NCBI RefSeq assembly: GCF_000428845.1
Contig: NZ_AUAS01000006.1
Coordinates: forward strand, 1 to 64,000
Length of the DNA: 64,000 nt
Reading direction: 5' to 3'
Source: Dyadobacter alkalitolerans DSM 23607
Lineage (GTDB): Bacteria > Bacteroidota > Bacteroidia > Cytophagales > Spirosomataceae
The position numbers and the translations under genes are program-made. Under the pieces are notes generated by a model. That model was not told the DNA's origin and searched no databases. It saw only the letters and a program-made list of their open reading frames with translations. Of the stretch, positions 27,001 through 34,943 are shown piece after piece (positions within the stretch are counted from its first letter, which is position 1; each line of letters starts with the position of its first letter).

Positions 27001-28171
27001 TCAATGTTTCGTTTCCAGCCGGAAGTGAAACCAGCATATTTACTGTTTTGTAAACCTGCATTCCCCCGGTCTGTGGCACCGTGGTTCTGCCCAATTCCGT
27101 TCCATCACTTTTTTTAAGGGCAAAGGAGGCTTCGGGGCTGTAACCGTTCGATACGCGATAACTCATTGTATAAATACCTGATTCAGCAGTGTTTACCTGG
27201 TATTCCATCCAGCTGTCTTCTTGGATCCAGCCCACATTTTCACCGCCGCCATCGTCAGCAGTTGTTTCGGTTCCTACATTATTAGAAGCGTCGAAACTTT
27301 CAGCCTGAATTTTTGCTGGTAACGCTGTACCGCTGGCTGCCGCCGCTGGGGGAACAAGCTCAAACCAATTGAAATTGAACGCCCCCTGAGGCGTTGCAAG
27401 GTGAATAACCTGGCTTCCGGATGGTAAAGTTAATTGTGTAGATATGGTGGCCCAATTTTGCCAGCCGCCCGTTTGCGGTACATTCAGTTGCCCTAGTAAT
27501 GTTCCGGCTGCGTTTTTAATCTCAATTATACCTGATCCATAACTATTGGCAATCCGGAAATTGGCCGTGTAAGTGCCGCCTGCAAGATTAATGTTGTAAT
27601 CCAAAAAATCGCCGTCGTCAATGTAACCGACATTCAGGTTTCCGTCTGTATCGGATGTGGTTTCGGTCCTGACATCGCTTACCGCGTCAAAATCTTCCGC
27701 TTCAATCCTTCCCGAAACATTACGGGACGCCGCAGCTTCGAACCAGTTCAGGTTGAAACCGCCTTTCTCTGCGTATACTCTTAATGTTTGATTGCCTTGC
27801 GGAAGGAATACTACAAAGTTTACGGTGTGGTAATTTTGCATTCCGCCCGTCTGTGCCAGAACGCGTTGACCTAGCTTATCGCCATTCGCAGATTTCAGGG
27901 AAAGGGCAGCTTCCGGACTGTATCCGTTGGCAACTCTGAAACGAAATGTGTAGTAGCCTGCAACTGTGGTGGTAACATTATAATCCATCCAGCTGCCATC
28001 CTGGATCCAGCCAACATTTTGGCCGCCATCTGCATCTGCCGTGGCTTCAGTGCCAACTGAGTTCATGGCTGCATAGTCTTCTGCTTCTACTCTGCCGGGA
28101 AGTGCTTTATAGGACTGTGCCTGAATCAGAAAAGAAGCAAATAGAAAATAGGAGAGTAAAATTTTTTTCAT
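24011..28171 (-). CDS. Secreted glycoside hydrolase with four CBM6 modules and T9SS sorting domain
   Basis: A 1386-residue protein. Order: signal peptide (1-19); CBM6-type modules at about 22-147, 150-273, 283-407 and 410-537; an Ig-like module (about 540-625); an F5/8-discoidin-like module (about 640-785); a TIM-barrel-like catalytic region (about 795-1240); and a C-terminal T9SS type A sorting domain (about 1300-1386, VFPNPATDFVNVEL). Likely acid/base and nucleophile Glu are in ECDNERDKWW and MPVWITEAGYD, which fits clan GH-A, but I cannot name the GH family. It is expected to be exported and anchored at the cell surface, acting on a polysaccharide. Confidence 0.85.
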   Translation of the reverse strand: MKKILLSYFLFASFLIQAQSYKALPGRVEAEDYAAMNSVGTEATADADGGQNVGWIQDGSWMDYNVTTTVAGYYTFRFRVANGYSPEAALSLKSANGDKLGQRVLAQTGGMQNYHTVNFVVFLPQGNQTLRVYAEKGGFNLNWFEAAASRNVSGRIEAEDFDAVSDVRTETTSDTDGNLNVGYIDDGDFLDYNINLAGGTYTANFRIANSYGSGIIEIKNAAGTLLGQLNVPQTGGWQNWATISTQLTLPSGSQVIHLATPQGAFNFNWFELVPPAAAASGTALPAKIQAESFDASNNVGTETTADDGGGENVGWIQEDSWMEYQVNTAESGIYTMSYRVSNGYSPEASFALKKSDGTELGRTTVPQTGGMQVYKTVNMLVSLPAGNETLRVQALKTGWNFNWFEAKASRPLAGKMEAETFDLSSDVRLESTTDTDGGTTVGYIDDGDWLDYNVKIAAAGAYTIGFRVSNSYGNGNIEVKNGAGAVLGSINVPQTGGWNNYNTIRTTVNLPAGSQILRIYANRGAFNLNWFEISAGSVQEQSTITFNEIGDKGLEIGTFDLVASSNNSESPITFTSSNTAVATVSNATGSWKATLVGAGQTTITASQTGSEHYLAAENVSRNLTVTGQSNPTNPTAGAKITLDPKRWYQVTNATTGLDKLFDGDTQTDVLTGWGKVVNYYDAYYPLLDGEQITLESVKFFDYVGSTVDRPMILSVINDQWQRIPVATFTGTVYNGWVGPYPDRASNNQFNLDAPVSNIRYLVLTLPDVLPTEIEFYGSHTPAAPSNGPTRAKNIRLKDMMGVNGYEWNFQDGAHIESLVEPKVTAAKSFSGFRHYMDWEKLEADEGVFSFNPTRSGSWNYDLIYQRLKQENIEVLACLKTLPPWMLQSYPQNERDSENVPVRYGKDFKDPLSYIEQAKVAFQYVARYGSNLNVDPSLLSVSTIPRWTNDPPNEVKIGMDLIKYIECDNERDKWWKGRKGYQTAREYAANMSAFYDGHKNTMGTAVGVKNADPNMKVVIAGMVTGPDYLRGMVDWCKEFRGYRADGSVNLCWDVVNFHLYTDDASSSQGGNSTRGAAPEVTNANLILDNFVKASREVSQDMPVWITEAGYDLHQSSPLKAIPIGNKSAQQTQADWILRTSLFSARHGIEKVFFYQMYDDNPAYDWMFGTSGMINDDFSRRPVTDYFIQTKNLFGDYVYKETIHADPVVDRYELNGKSLFILAVPDEVGRTAEYTLNLGESGIAKVYTPTAGSDYMAVQEKGIVDGKVTVTVTETPIFVIASNAPNARTAAAPAPELTPELPLHEDVNVFPNPATDFVNVELANESSANVEVKVFDAKTGRLYKDELVNKPANKLSHKLNLTHMPIGAYIIEVKLGNQSTFRKVAKVH

Positions 28172-28243
28172 TCGTGACGGGTATAGTTTTCGTCGGAAGA
28201 TACAATTTGTTTACAGTATTTTATAAAATATGTAGAAAGTTTT

Positions 28244-29632
28244 CTAGGCTTTGTTTGTTACTACTTCCATTAAGTAGAATCCGTATGGTTCCAGGACTAA
28301 AAACTCAGCATCATTTCCGGGTTCAACACAAATTTTCCTCCAATGGTCGTATAGGTTTTCAGGGGCAATGCCGTTGTGCCTGAACGCCTGCCAGGTAAGA
28401 TAGGCGCTTTCATTACTGTAATTAAAAATGCAGTAGAGTGCTTTCTCCCGGCCATTTCTTACAAAACCGGCAATGTGAATATTATGCCTGGGCAGCCATC
28501 TGGTGTTTTTTGTATCAGAAACGACGTCAAGGCTTTTTCTGATCCGCAGCAATCTTTTAATCCCTGAAATAATTTCGCTTTGAATGTTGCTTTCGACCTC
28601 ATTTTCATAAGACAGAAAAGGAAGCCCTCCGAGAAAGAGGCTGTTTGCTTGCATCAGTAAAATGCGTTGAATAGCCATGCTGATCTGCATTTCACTTTTC
28701 TCCTGAATTGCCTTGTCCAGACCGCATAGCGAGGCCAACGTGGCGCTGTTCTCGTCATCATCTGGTGTTATAAAGTTAATCCAGGTTGTGCCAAAAGGTT
28801 TCTCAGCTAAAGTCGCTTCTGCTTCGATCATGGCCGTAACCTGACCAGAAGCCAACGCGTCCCATTGCAAGGACATTTGCGTATCGTTATATACAAAATC
28901 ACATTCCTTGGCACTGTATCTTCCCTCACCAAAGAACTTCAAAGCTTCTTCTGATGAAGTCGTTGCTTTTACAGCCAGAGCTAGGCCAGGTGCCGTAACC
29001 TGCAAGCATTGTTTGATTAATTGGAGCGTGGTATGAATTTGCGATTGGGCGTCCTGAAAATCCGAAGCATTAATCCGCAAGATATCCACACCATGATTGG
29101 CATAGAGAAAAATTTCCTGCAATAAGTTTATTATCGACGCAGATTGAGAATAATCCGATCTGTCCTTATCTTTTAATGCAAGGTCGAGCATCAGATACAT
29201 GCTATGCTCATGAATTATTCTCGTTACATCGTCAATATTTTCTTGCACCTGTGTCAGATGCAGGACATTGACACCCAAATCCTGTAAATAGGGAAGCCTT
29301 TCGGTTAAATTGTTCAGAGTGCCATTTAAACGGTCCGTCTGAATATGCATTCCGGCAAGCTCGTTGCTCAGATACCAATTTTCCGACTTTCTATTGTCAC
29401 GTTCCTTTAATTCCTGGGGTCTGCTCAGATGAGCGGATATCAGCACTTCGATCAGCTTTGTGAAGTTGGCGCTGGATTCCGGATGGTCATTGTAAAGTTG
29501 TGTGTATAAGTCACGAATTTCTGCCGCATGCAAGACAAGTTTTGTATAAAATTTCTTATCTGCGTCGGCAATGTCAAGGTTGTTGTTTTGTACGGCGTCA
29601 AAAAGTGCCGTTACGATCTGATTGTTATCCAT
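28244..29632 (-). CDS. Amylosucrase-like GH13 homolog lacking catalytic residues
   Basis: The 462 residues align by eye with amylosucrases: LVLHAAEIRDLYTQLYNDHP, TERLPYLQDLGVNVLHL and GVDILRINASDF match the N-terminal helical part and the barrel. The nucleophile Asp (usual GVDILRMDA) is N188, the acid/base Glu (KSEA) is A223, and the conserved His of the fourth motif is Pro in ITPDDD (290-293). DFxxNH is DLALKD. Roughly 70 residues of the usual barrel appear to be missing after LHL (126). No signal peptide. It is probably inactive as a hydrolase and may bind a glucan or act as a scaffold. It lies 72 bases upstream of the CBM6 hydrolase gene. Confidence 0.75.
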   Translation of the reverse strand: MDNNQIVTALFDAVQNNNLDIADADKKFYTKLVLHAAEIRDLYTQLYNDHPESSANFTKLIEVLISAHLSRPQELKERDNRKSENWYLSNELAGMHIQTDRLNGTLNNLTERLPYLQDLGVNVLHLTQVQENIDDVTRIIHEHSMYLMLDLALKDKDRSDYSQSASIINLLQEIFLYANHGVDILRINASDFQDAQSQIHTTLQLIKQCLQVTAPGLALAVKATTSSEEALKFFGEGRYSAKECDFVYNDTQMSLQWDALASGQVTAMIEAEATLAEKPFGTTWINFITPDDDENSATLASLCGLDKAIQEKSEMQISMAIQRILLMQANSLFLGGLPFLSYENEVESNIQSEIISGIKRLLRIRKSLDVVSDTKNTRWLPRHNIHIAGFVRNGREKALYCIFNYSNESAYLTWQAFRHNGIAPENLYDHWRKICVEPGNDAEFLVLEPYGFYLMEVVTNKA

Positions 29633-29726
29633 GATTCTAAAAATTAAGCCACTTCACTCCGAACTGATATTTAATCGACAGAACTGTAATAGGAGTAGAT
29701 GAGACTTATTCAGGCGGTACCGCGGC

Positions 29727-29984
29727 TTAATTAAAAGCAGGGTAACCGGGTTCTCCACCTGGTTCACGCAGTGGTTCAACCTCTGGAATAACCGGCTCGA
29801 CAGGCGGAAGTTCAGGTTCCGGGGCAATCGGCGGCGTTTCAGGTTCCCGTTCAAATGGGGGAGTTTCTTCCGGTGATTCGGGCGACGGCACTTCCGGGCG
29901 CGGATCAAAAGGCGGTGTTTCGCGCGGATCAGAAGGGTCATTCGCCCCTTCCCAGTATTCAGAAGCTATTTGATAAATATCCAT
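29727..29984 (-). CDS. Small Pro/Glu-rich protein
   Basis: I chose ATG 29984 (MDIYQIASEYWEGAND). The 85 residues become almost wholly Pro and Glu from residue 19 on, with repeated PxxP and PEP units (ETPPFDPRPEVPSPESPEE), and end PGYPAFN. There is no signal peptide. It is probably disordered and no family is recognised. It is 94 bases upstream of the amylosucrase-like gene on the same strand and could be its partner. The chance of a non-coding frame is moderate, but the bias and the suitable start favour a real gene. Confidence 0.5.
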   Translation of the reverse strand: MDIYQIASEYWEGANDPSDPRETPPFDPRPEVPSPESPEETPPFEREPETPPIAPEPELPPVEPVIPEVEPLREPGGEPGYPAFN

Positions 29985-30191
29985 GGTTTCAAACGTTTGT
30001 TGCTTGGTAGAAATGTAATGGCAAGAATACAATAACTGTGCCGAGGCAAGATGCACATTCCGGATTGTCAATGCTTGCTGATGCAGATTGATTTTAAGCT
30101 TGTTTAGTGCTCTTTCAAAATTTTTAAAAGTTTTCCCTCCTATGGGAATTTTTTGTGGGGTTGCTTTGTAATGTACGCACTGTTCAGTTTA

Positions 30192-30213
30192 TTAATACAT
30201 TCAAATTTATCTA
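30192..30213. promoter_or_regulatory. ArsR-type operator upstream of its own gene
   Basis: TTAATACATT at 30192-30201, two bases, then a degenerate right half (7 of 10 matches to AATGTATTAA). It is the same half-site as in 30520-30545 and lies 14 bases before ATG 30227, where a repressor would block transcription. Confidence 0.6.
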
Positions 30214-30226
30214 TATATCGTAAATC

Positions 30227-30502
30227 ATGGAGGTCAGAAGAGTGGAGCGGATATCGAAAGCGTTGAGCGACCCCAGCCGTATCCTCATATTACAGGAGTT
30301 GCGCCAGAAAGAAGATTGTTTGTATTGCCACGAGATTTCTGATTTTATTGATTTAACCCAACCCTCGATTTCTCATCATGTTAAGCAACTGGCCGATGCA
30401 GATCTGATCCTGGTTGAAAAGGAAGGAAGAAACGTGAAATACAAATTGAACAAAGAGGTTCTCAATGAATACGTTCAGTTTTTGAACAAATTAAAAATCT
30501 GA
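30227..30502 (+). CDS. ArsR-family repressor
   Basis: A 91-residue winged-helix protein: SKALSDPSRILILQELR, then DLTQPSISHHVKQLADADLI as the recognition region. The motif CLYCHE (C31, C34, H35) could bind a metal or thiol-reactive compound, as in other ArsR sensors. It lies 191 bases upstream of an RND efflux operon on the same strand. Two copies of one operator, before its own gene and before the efflux genes, indicate that it controls both. The inducer is likely a metal ion or a toxic organic compound (inference). Confidence 0.85.
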   Translation: MEVRRVERISKALSDPSRILILQELRQKEDCLYCHEISDFIDLTQPSISHHVKQLADADLILVEKEGRNVKYKLNKEVLNEYVQFLNKLKI

Positions 30503-30519
30503 GTTTTTTTACCCCAATA

Positions 30520-30545
30520 TATTGATACATTTCAATGTATTAATA
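30520..30545. promoter_or_regulatory. ArsR-type operator upstream of the RND operon
   Basis: TTGATACATT at 30522-30531, TC, then AATGTATTAA at 30534-30543, extended by one or two pairs on both sides (9 of 10 matches per half). It overlaps a sequence close to the -7 consensus (TACATTTC, 30526-30533). This is a textbook position for repression of the operon that starts at 30694. Confidence 0.7.
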
Positions 30546-30693
30546 AGTAACCGAAGTTTACTTGATCCTGCCGGGTTTCGGGAATGAAGTAAGTTCTGCG
30601 AAGCAATATTAGCCATGAAACGCAAAGCACTATTAGCCATGAAAAATAATAAACCATTATCTAATCTATCGAAATATTTAAATTAATCTATAT

Positions 30694-31770
30694 ATGGAAA
30701 AGACCATTCAATCAGCCAAAATCATATCAGGCCTCATTATTACGGGCGTGATATTGCTTTCCGTATTCTTCAAAGGATACACATCCGAAAAACCAAAGCC
30801 AGCCACGCCGGCAGCTGCCACGCAGCCAACCGGAACTCCGGTCGACGGGCAAGTGCTGAAAGCGGAATCGTTAAATGAGGAAATGACCGTTTCAGGAACG
30901 CTGATGGCGTATCAGGAGGTGAACATTTCAAGCGAGCTCAATCGCAAAGTGGTTGCGGTGCATGCCAGAGAAGGAAAATTCGTAAACGCAGGTACATTGT
31001 TGTTCAAACTTGATGATGCGGACCTTCTTGCCGAATTGGAACAATTGAAACAACAGGAAAAACTGGTTCTGCTCAACGAAAGAAGGCTTAAAGATCTGAT
31101 TGACAAAGAAGCAGCGATTCAGCAGGACTACGACCAGGCATTTACGAATCTAAAAGTTTTACAAGCAAAAATTGAACAACTAAAAGTAATGATCGCGAAA
31201 ACGAGCATACGTGCTCCGTTCAGCGGTTACCTGGGCATTGTGAATGTTTACACCGGCGCTTTCGTCACGCCGGGAAGCCCGCTTGCCTTGCTAACAGACA
31301 ACAGCCGCCTGAAAATCGACTTCGCCGTTCCTGAAAAACATGCAAATACGCTGAAAACGGGCGATGAGGTGCAGTATCATGTTGAATCCAACGACAAAAT
31401 ATACAAAGGAAGGATCGTAGCGCATGAAGCCGGATTGGATCAGAAAACCAAAACGTTGCTGATGCGCGCGGTGACGGATAACAAGGGAAGTGAACTTTTA
31501 CCCGGCCAGAGTGCGCGCCTGACATTACGTTTAAGTAATACCGGTAATGCGTTAATGGTCCCGAACCAGGCTCTGATCCCTTCTTCAAAAGGTTATAGCG
31601 TGTATGTGGCCCATGCAGGCAAGGCAGGTTTCAAAGCCATTGAAGTAGGCGAGCGAAACGCTTATGCTGTGCATGTTACGAAGGGACTTGCGCCCGGCGA
31701 CACGATTATTACAAGCAATATGCTGCGTCTGACACCCGGTTCCGCCATTCAATTGGTCTCTGTTAAATAA
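30694..31770 (+). CDS. RND efflux periplasmic adaptor subunit
   Basis: A 358-residue membrane-fusion protein. An N-terminal transmembrane segment (about 10-27) is followed by a lipoyl-like domain (TVSGTLMAYQEVNISSELNRKVV, REGKFVNAGTLLF), a coiled-coil hairpin (about 110-160, rich in Gln and Lys) and a beta-barrel domain (RAPFSGYLGIVNVYTGAFV). It links the pump to the outer-membrane channel. It starts 15 bases before the pump gene. A 23-codon frame (30615-30686) ends 7 bases before its start. Confidence 0.92.
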   Translation: MEKTIQSAKIISGLIITGVILLSVFFKGYTSEKPKPATPAAATQPTGTPVDGQVLKAESLNEEMTVSGTLMAYQEVNISSELNRKVVAVHAREGKFVNAGTLLFKLDDADLLAELEQLKQQEKLVLLNERRLKDLIDKEAAIQQDYDQAFTNLKVLQAKIEQLKVMIAKTSIRAPFSGYLGIVNVYTGAFVTPGSPLALLTDNSRLKIDFAVPEKHANTLKTGDEVQYHVESNDKIYKGRIVAHEAGLDQKTKTLLMRAVTDNKGSELLPGQSARLTLRLSNTGNALMVPNQALIPSSKGYSVYVAHAGKAGFKAIEVGERNAYAVHVTKGLAPGDTIITSNMLRLTPGSAIQLVSVK

Positions 31771-31785
31771 AATAATCTATTAGTC

Positions 31786-34700
31786 ATGAGTGCTATTTCA
31801 CAAGTAAGTATTTCCCGGCCGGTTCTGGCCGGGGTGATGTCCGTACTGCTTATACTTTTCGGGATTGTGGGTTACACATTCCTTGGGACACGGGAATATC
31901 CCGTTACAGATTCGCCGATTGTGATGGTAACAACGGTTTATCCCGGTGCGAGCGCCGATATCATCGCTTCCCAGGTTACAAAACCATTGGAGGAAGCCAT
32001 TGCCGAAGCGAACGGAATCCGTTCCGTATCATCCACTTCCCGCGAACAGGTGAGCATTATCACAGTTGAATTTGAATTGAATGCAGACCTGGAAGCAGCT
32101 GCGAATGATGTTCGGGATAAGGTTTCAAAATCCCGCCAGCAACTGCCGACAGACATTGAACCAACCATTGTAGAGAAAGCCGGGCCTGCGGATTTCCTGG
32201 TTTTTCTAACTGTTCAGAGTAAGACCAAAACACTGGAAGACGTTACCGATTTTGTTAATATCAACATTAAGGAAAGGCTTCAATCCATTCCTGGGGTAAG
32301 GCTGGTGGATTCGTATGCAGGCAGAAAGCGCGCAATGCGATTGAGAATGGATCCTGTGAAACTGGCTTCTTATGGTCTGACGCCAACAGATATTCAGACT
32401 GCATTGCAACGTGAAAATGTGGATTTGCCAAGCGGTCGCATTGAGGGCCAGAACACAGAAGTCACCTTGCGGACGCAGGGAAGGCTCGTTACCGAGGATG
32501 ATTTTAATAATATGATCCTGCGGGAAAGTGACGGCGCCATTGTTCGCTTCAAAGATGTGGGGCAAGCGGTAATGTCATCACAGAATGAGCGCACGGCGAT
32601 GATCATTTATAATGGTAAAATAGCTGAATATGGCGTTGGAACCGGGGTAAGCCCGCAGCGTGGCGCCAACTCGCTGGCTATTGTAGATGAGTTTAAAAAA
32701 CGTTTTGAAGAAATTAAAAAAACAGCTCCAAAAGAATACGAAATCGCCCTTGGTAAAGACTTTACAGTTCCCGTAAGAAACTCGTTATCAGAAGTTGAAG
32801 AGACATTATTGCTTGCCTTCGCATTGGTTTCGCTCATTATATTTGTCTTTTTGAGAGACTGGCGAAGCACATTGATCCCGCTGCTGGCCATCCCTGTTTC
32901 GATCGTTTCGGCATTCTTCATCATGTACATGGCCGATTTTTCCATTAATGTTTTAACACTTCTTGGTTTGGTCTTGGCGATCGGTTTGGTGGTTGATGAC
33001 GCGATCATTGTTTTGGAAAACATATATAGCAAGGTCGAGGAGGGGATGTCGCCCATTCAGGCTGCGCGGGAAGGTTCCAATGAGATTTACTTTGCTGTTA
33101 TTTCAACTACAATTACGCTCGTTGCAGTGTTCCTTCCAATCCTGTTTCTAGGTGGTCTGACGGGGCGTTTGTTTAAAGAATTTGCGATTGTCGTGGCTGG
33201 TTCGGTGACCGTTTCTGCATTCGTAGCGCTTACTTTGACGCCTATGATGAGCGCCTATCTGCTCAAACCCGGCACTTCGCACAATTGGCTTTACAAAAAA
33301 ACAGAGCCCTGGTTTATAGCCATGAACGGTGCATACGGCAGATCGCTTTCTGCATTCATGAAAGTGCGCTGGTTGGGAATTGTGCTTCTTTTGGTCTCGT
33401 TTGGCGTCGCTTTCTGGCTTGCGCCGAAGTTACCTTCCGAGCTTGCACCATTGGAAGACAGATCCATGATCGGGCTGGCCGTAATGGCTCCTGAGGGCAC
33501 ATCTTATGAAAGTATGGAGCAGAGCATGAAGGAAATTGGGAATTTTATTAGTGACTCCATTCCGGATTTGAACCAGCAGCGCACCTATACAGCCGTTGCG
33601 GCGGCTGGCGGAACATTAGCTCAGCCTGTAAATGGCGGGTTTCAATGGATTTTCCTGGAAGAACCAAAAGACCGGAAAAGCGGATTGACACAGGGAGAGA
33701 TCTTCAATAAACTGGTTGCTGCTTCTCAGCGGTTCAGAAATGTCCTCATTATTCCGGTTCAAACACCGACAATTGGAGGTTACGGAAATACGCAGCCCGT
33801 CCAATATGTGGTGCAGGCCCCTGATCTGAAAGCACTTATCGACATAATGCCCAAGTTAATGGGGGAGGTAAGTGCAAATAAAAAACTCGTTTTCGCTGAC
33901 GCAGATTTTAAAATAAACCGTCCCGAAATCAGTATCAGCATTGACCGTCAGCGGGCTGCGCAACTGGGCATTTCCACCCAGGCCATCGGGCAGACGTTGC
34001 AACTTGCGCTGAGCAGCAGGAGATATGGCTATTTTATTCACAATGATCGCCAGTACGAGGTGATCGGCCAGCTTGATCGGGAAGACAGATCCGCTCCTTA
34101 TGACTTGAAATCGTTGTATTTGAAGTCAGGAAGCGGTCAAATGGTGTCCCTGGATAACCTTACCAAGCAAAATGAAGGCATCAGCCCTCCCGCGATTTAC
34201 CGTTACAACCAATCTTACAGCGCAACCATTTCTGCAACACCGGCAGCGGGCGTAAGTTTGGGGGAAGCCATTCAGGAATTGGATAAAATTACGTCCAAAG
34301 AACTTCCTAAGGGTTTCAGCACCGCATTAGCAGGACAAAGCCGGGATTACTCCGAAAGTAGTTCAAGCCTGATTTTCGCATTCATTTTTGCTATCGTGTT
34401 GATATATCTGGTTCTGGCAGCGCAGTTTGAAAGCCTCGTGGATCCGTTTATCATCCTGCTGACTGTTCCTATGGCATTAACCGGGGCATTGCTAAGTCTT
34501 TGGTTCACAGCACAAACTGTCAATATTTTTAGTCAGATCGGGATTATTATGCTCATTGGTTTGATCACCAAGAACGGAATTCTGATCGTGGAGTTTGCCA
34601 ACCAGAGCAAAGAAGGAGGTGCGTCCACATTTGAAGCCGCAAAAATAGCAGCCATATCCAGGTTCCGCCCGATCCTGATGACCACGCTCGCCATGATTTT

Positions 34701-34911
34701 CGGAACATTACCCATCGCATTGTCGCTCGGAACAGCATCGGGAAGTCGCCAATCGCTCGGTATCGTGGTTGTGGGAGGCTTGATCTTCGCCGGCGTGCTC
34801 ACACTTTATGTCATTCCTTCCATCTATTCTTACCTGTCCCGACCACACAAAAAGCGAACGGAAGACGGAAACGAGCCGGTTGCAGAAGAGGCCTTACTAC
34901 ACACGCATTAA
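31786..34911 (+). CDS. RND efflux pump, inner-membrane transporter (HAE1 type)
   Basis: A 1041-residue proton-driven transporter with 12 transmembrane helices and two large periplasmic loops. The proton-relay Asp pair is present in GLVVDDAIIVLENIY (D404, D405) and the TM10 Lys in GLITKNGILIVEFANQ (K929), as in AcrB. Size and motifs match the multidrug (hydrophobic and amphiphilic efflux) branch rather than the heavy-metal branch. The gene is the middle member of the adaptor-pump-channel operon. Confidence 0.95.
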   Translation: MSAISQVSISRPVLAGVMSVLLILFGIVGYTFLGTREYPVTDSPIVMVTTVYPGASADIIASQVTKPLEEAIAEANGIRSVSSTSREQVSIITVEFELNADLEAAANDVRDKVSKSRQQLPTDIEPTIVEKAGPADFLVFLTVQSKTKTLEDVTDFVNINIKERLQSIPGVRLVDSYAGRKRAMRLRMDPVKLASYGLTPTDIQTALQRENVDLPSGRIEGQNTEVTLRTQGRLVTEDDFNNMILRESDGAIVRFKDVGQAVMSSQNERTAMIIYNGKIAEYGVGTGVSPQRGANSLAIVDEFKKRFEEIKKTAPKEYEIALGKDFTVPVRNSLSEVEETLLLAFALVSLIIFVFLRDWRSTLIPLLAIPVSIVSAFFIMYMADFSINVLTLLGLVLAIGLVVDDAIIVLENIYSKVEEGMSPIQAAREGSNEIYFAVISTTITLVAVFLPILFLGGLTGRLFKEFAIVVAGSVTVSAFVALTLTPMMSAYLLKPGTSHNWLYKKTEPWFIAMNGAYGRSLSAFMKVRWLGIVLLLVSFGVAFWLAPKLPSELAPLEDRSMIGLAVMAPEGTSYESMEQSMKEIGNFISDSIPDLNQQRTYTAVAAAGGTLAQPVNGGFQWIFLEEPKDRKSGLTQGEIFNKLVAASQRFRNVLIIPVQTPTIGGYGNTQPVQYVVQAPDLKALIDIMPKLMGEVSANKKLVFADADFKINRPEISISIDRQRAAQLGISTQAIGQTLQLALSSRRYGYFIHNDRQYEVIGQLDREDRSAPYDLKSLYLKSGSGQMVSLDNLTKQNEGISPPAIYRYNQSYSATISATPAAGVSLGEAIQELDKITSKELPKGFSTALAGQSRDYSESSSSLIFAFIFAIVLIYLVLAAQFESLVDPFIILLTVPMALTGALLSLWFTAQTVNIFSQIGIIMLIGLITKNGILIVEFANQSKEGGASTFEAAKIAAISRFRPILMTTLAMIFGTLPIALSLGTASGSRQSLGIVVVGGLIFAGVLTLYVIPSIYSYLSRPHKKRTEDGNEPVAEEALLHTH

Positions 34912-34943
34912 TCCTTTCAGGAATATTAATACCACGTGAAATC

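Noticed and set aside
32607..33056. 149-codon minus-strand frame inside the RND pump gene
   Set aside because: It is antisense to transmembrane segments with the D404/D405 motif; composition reflects that strand.
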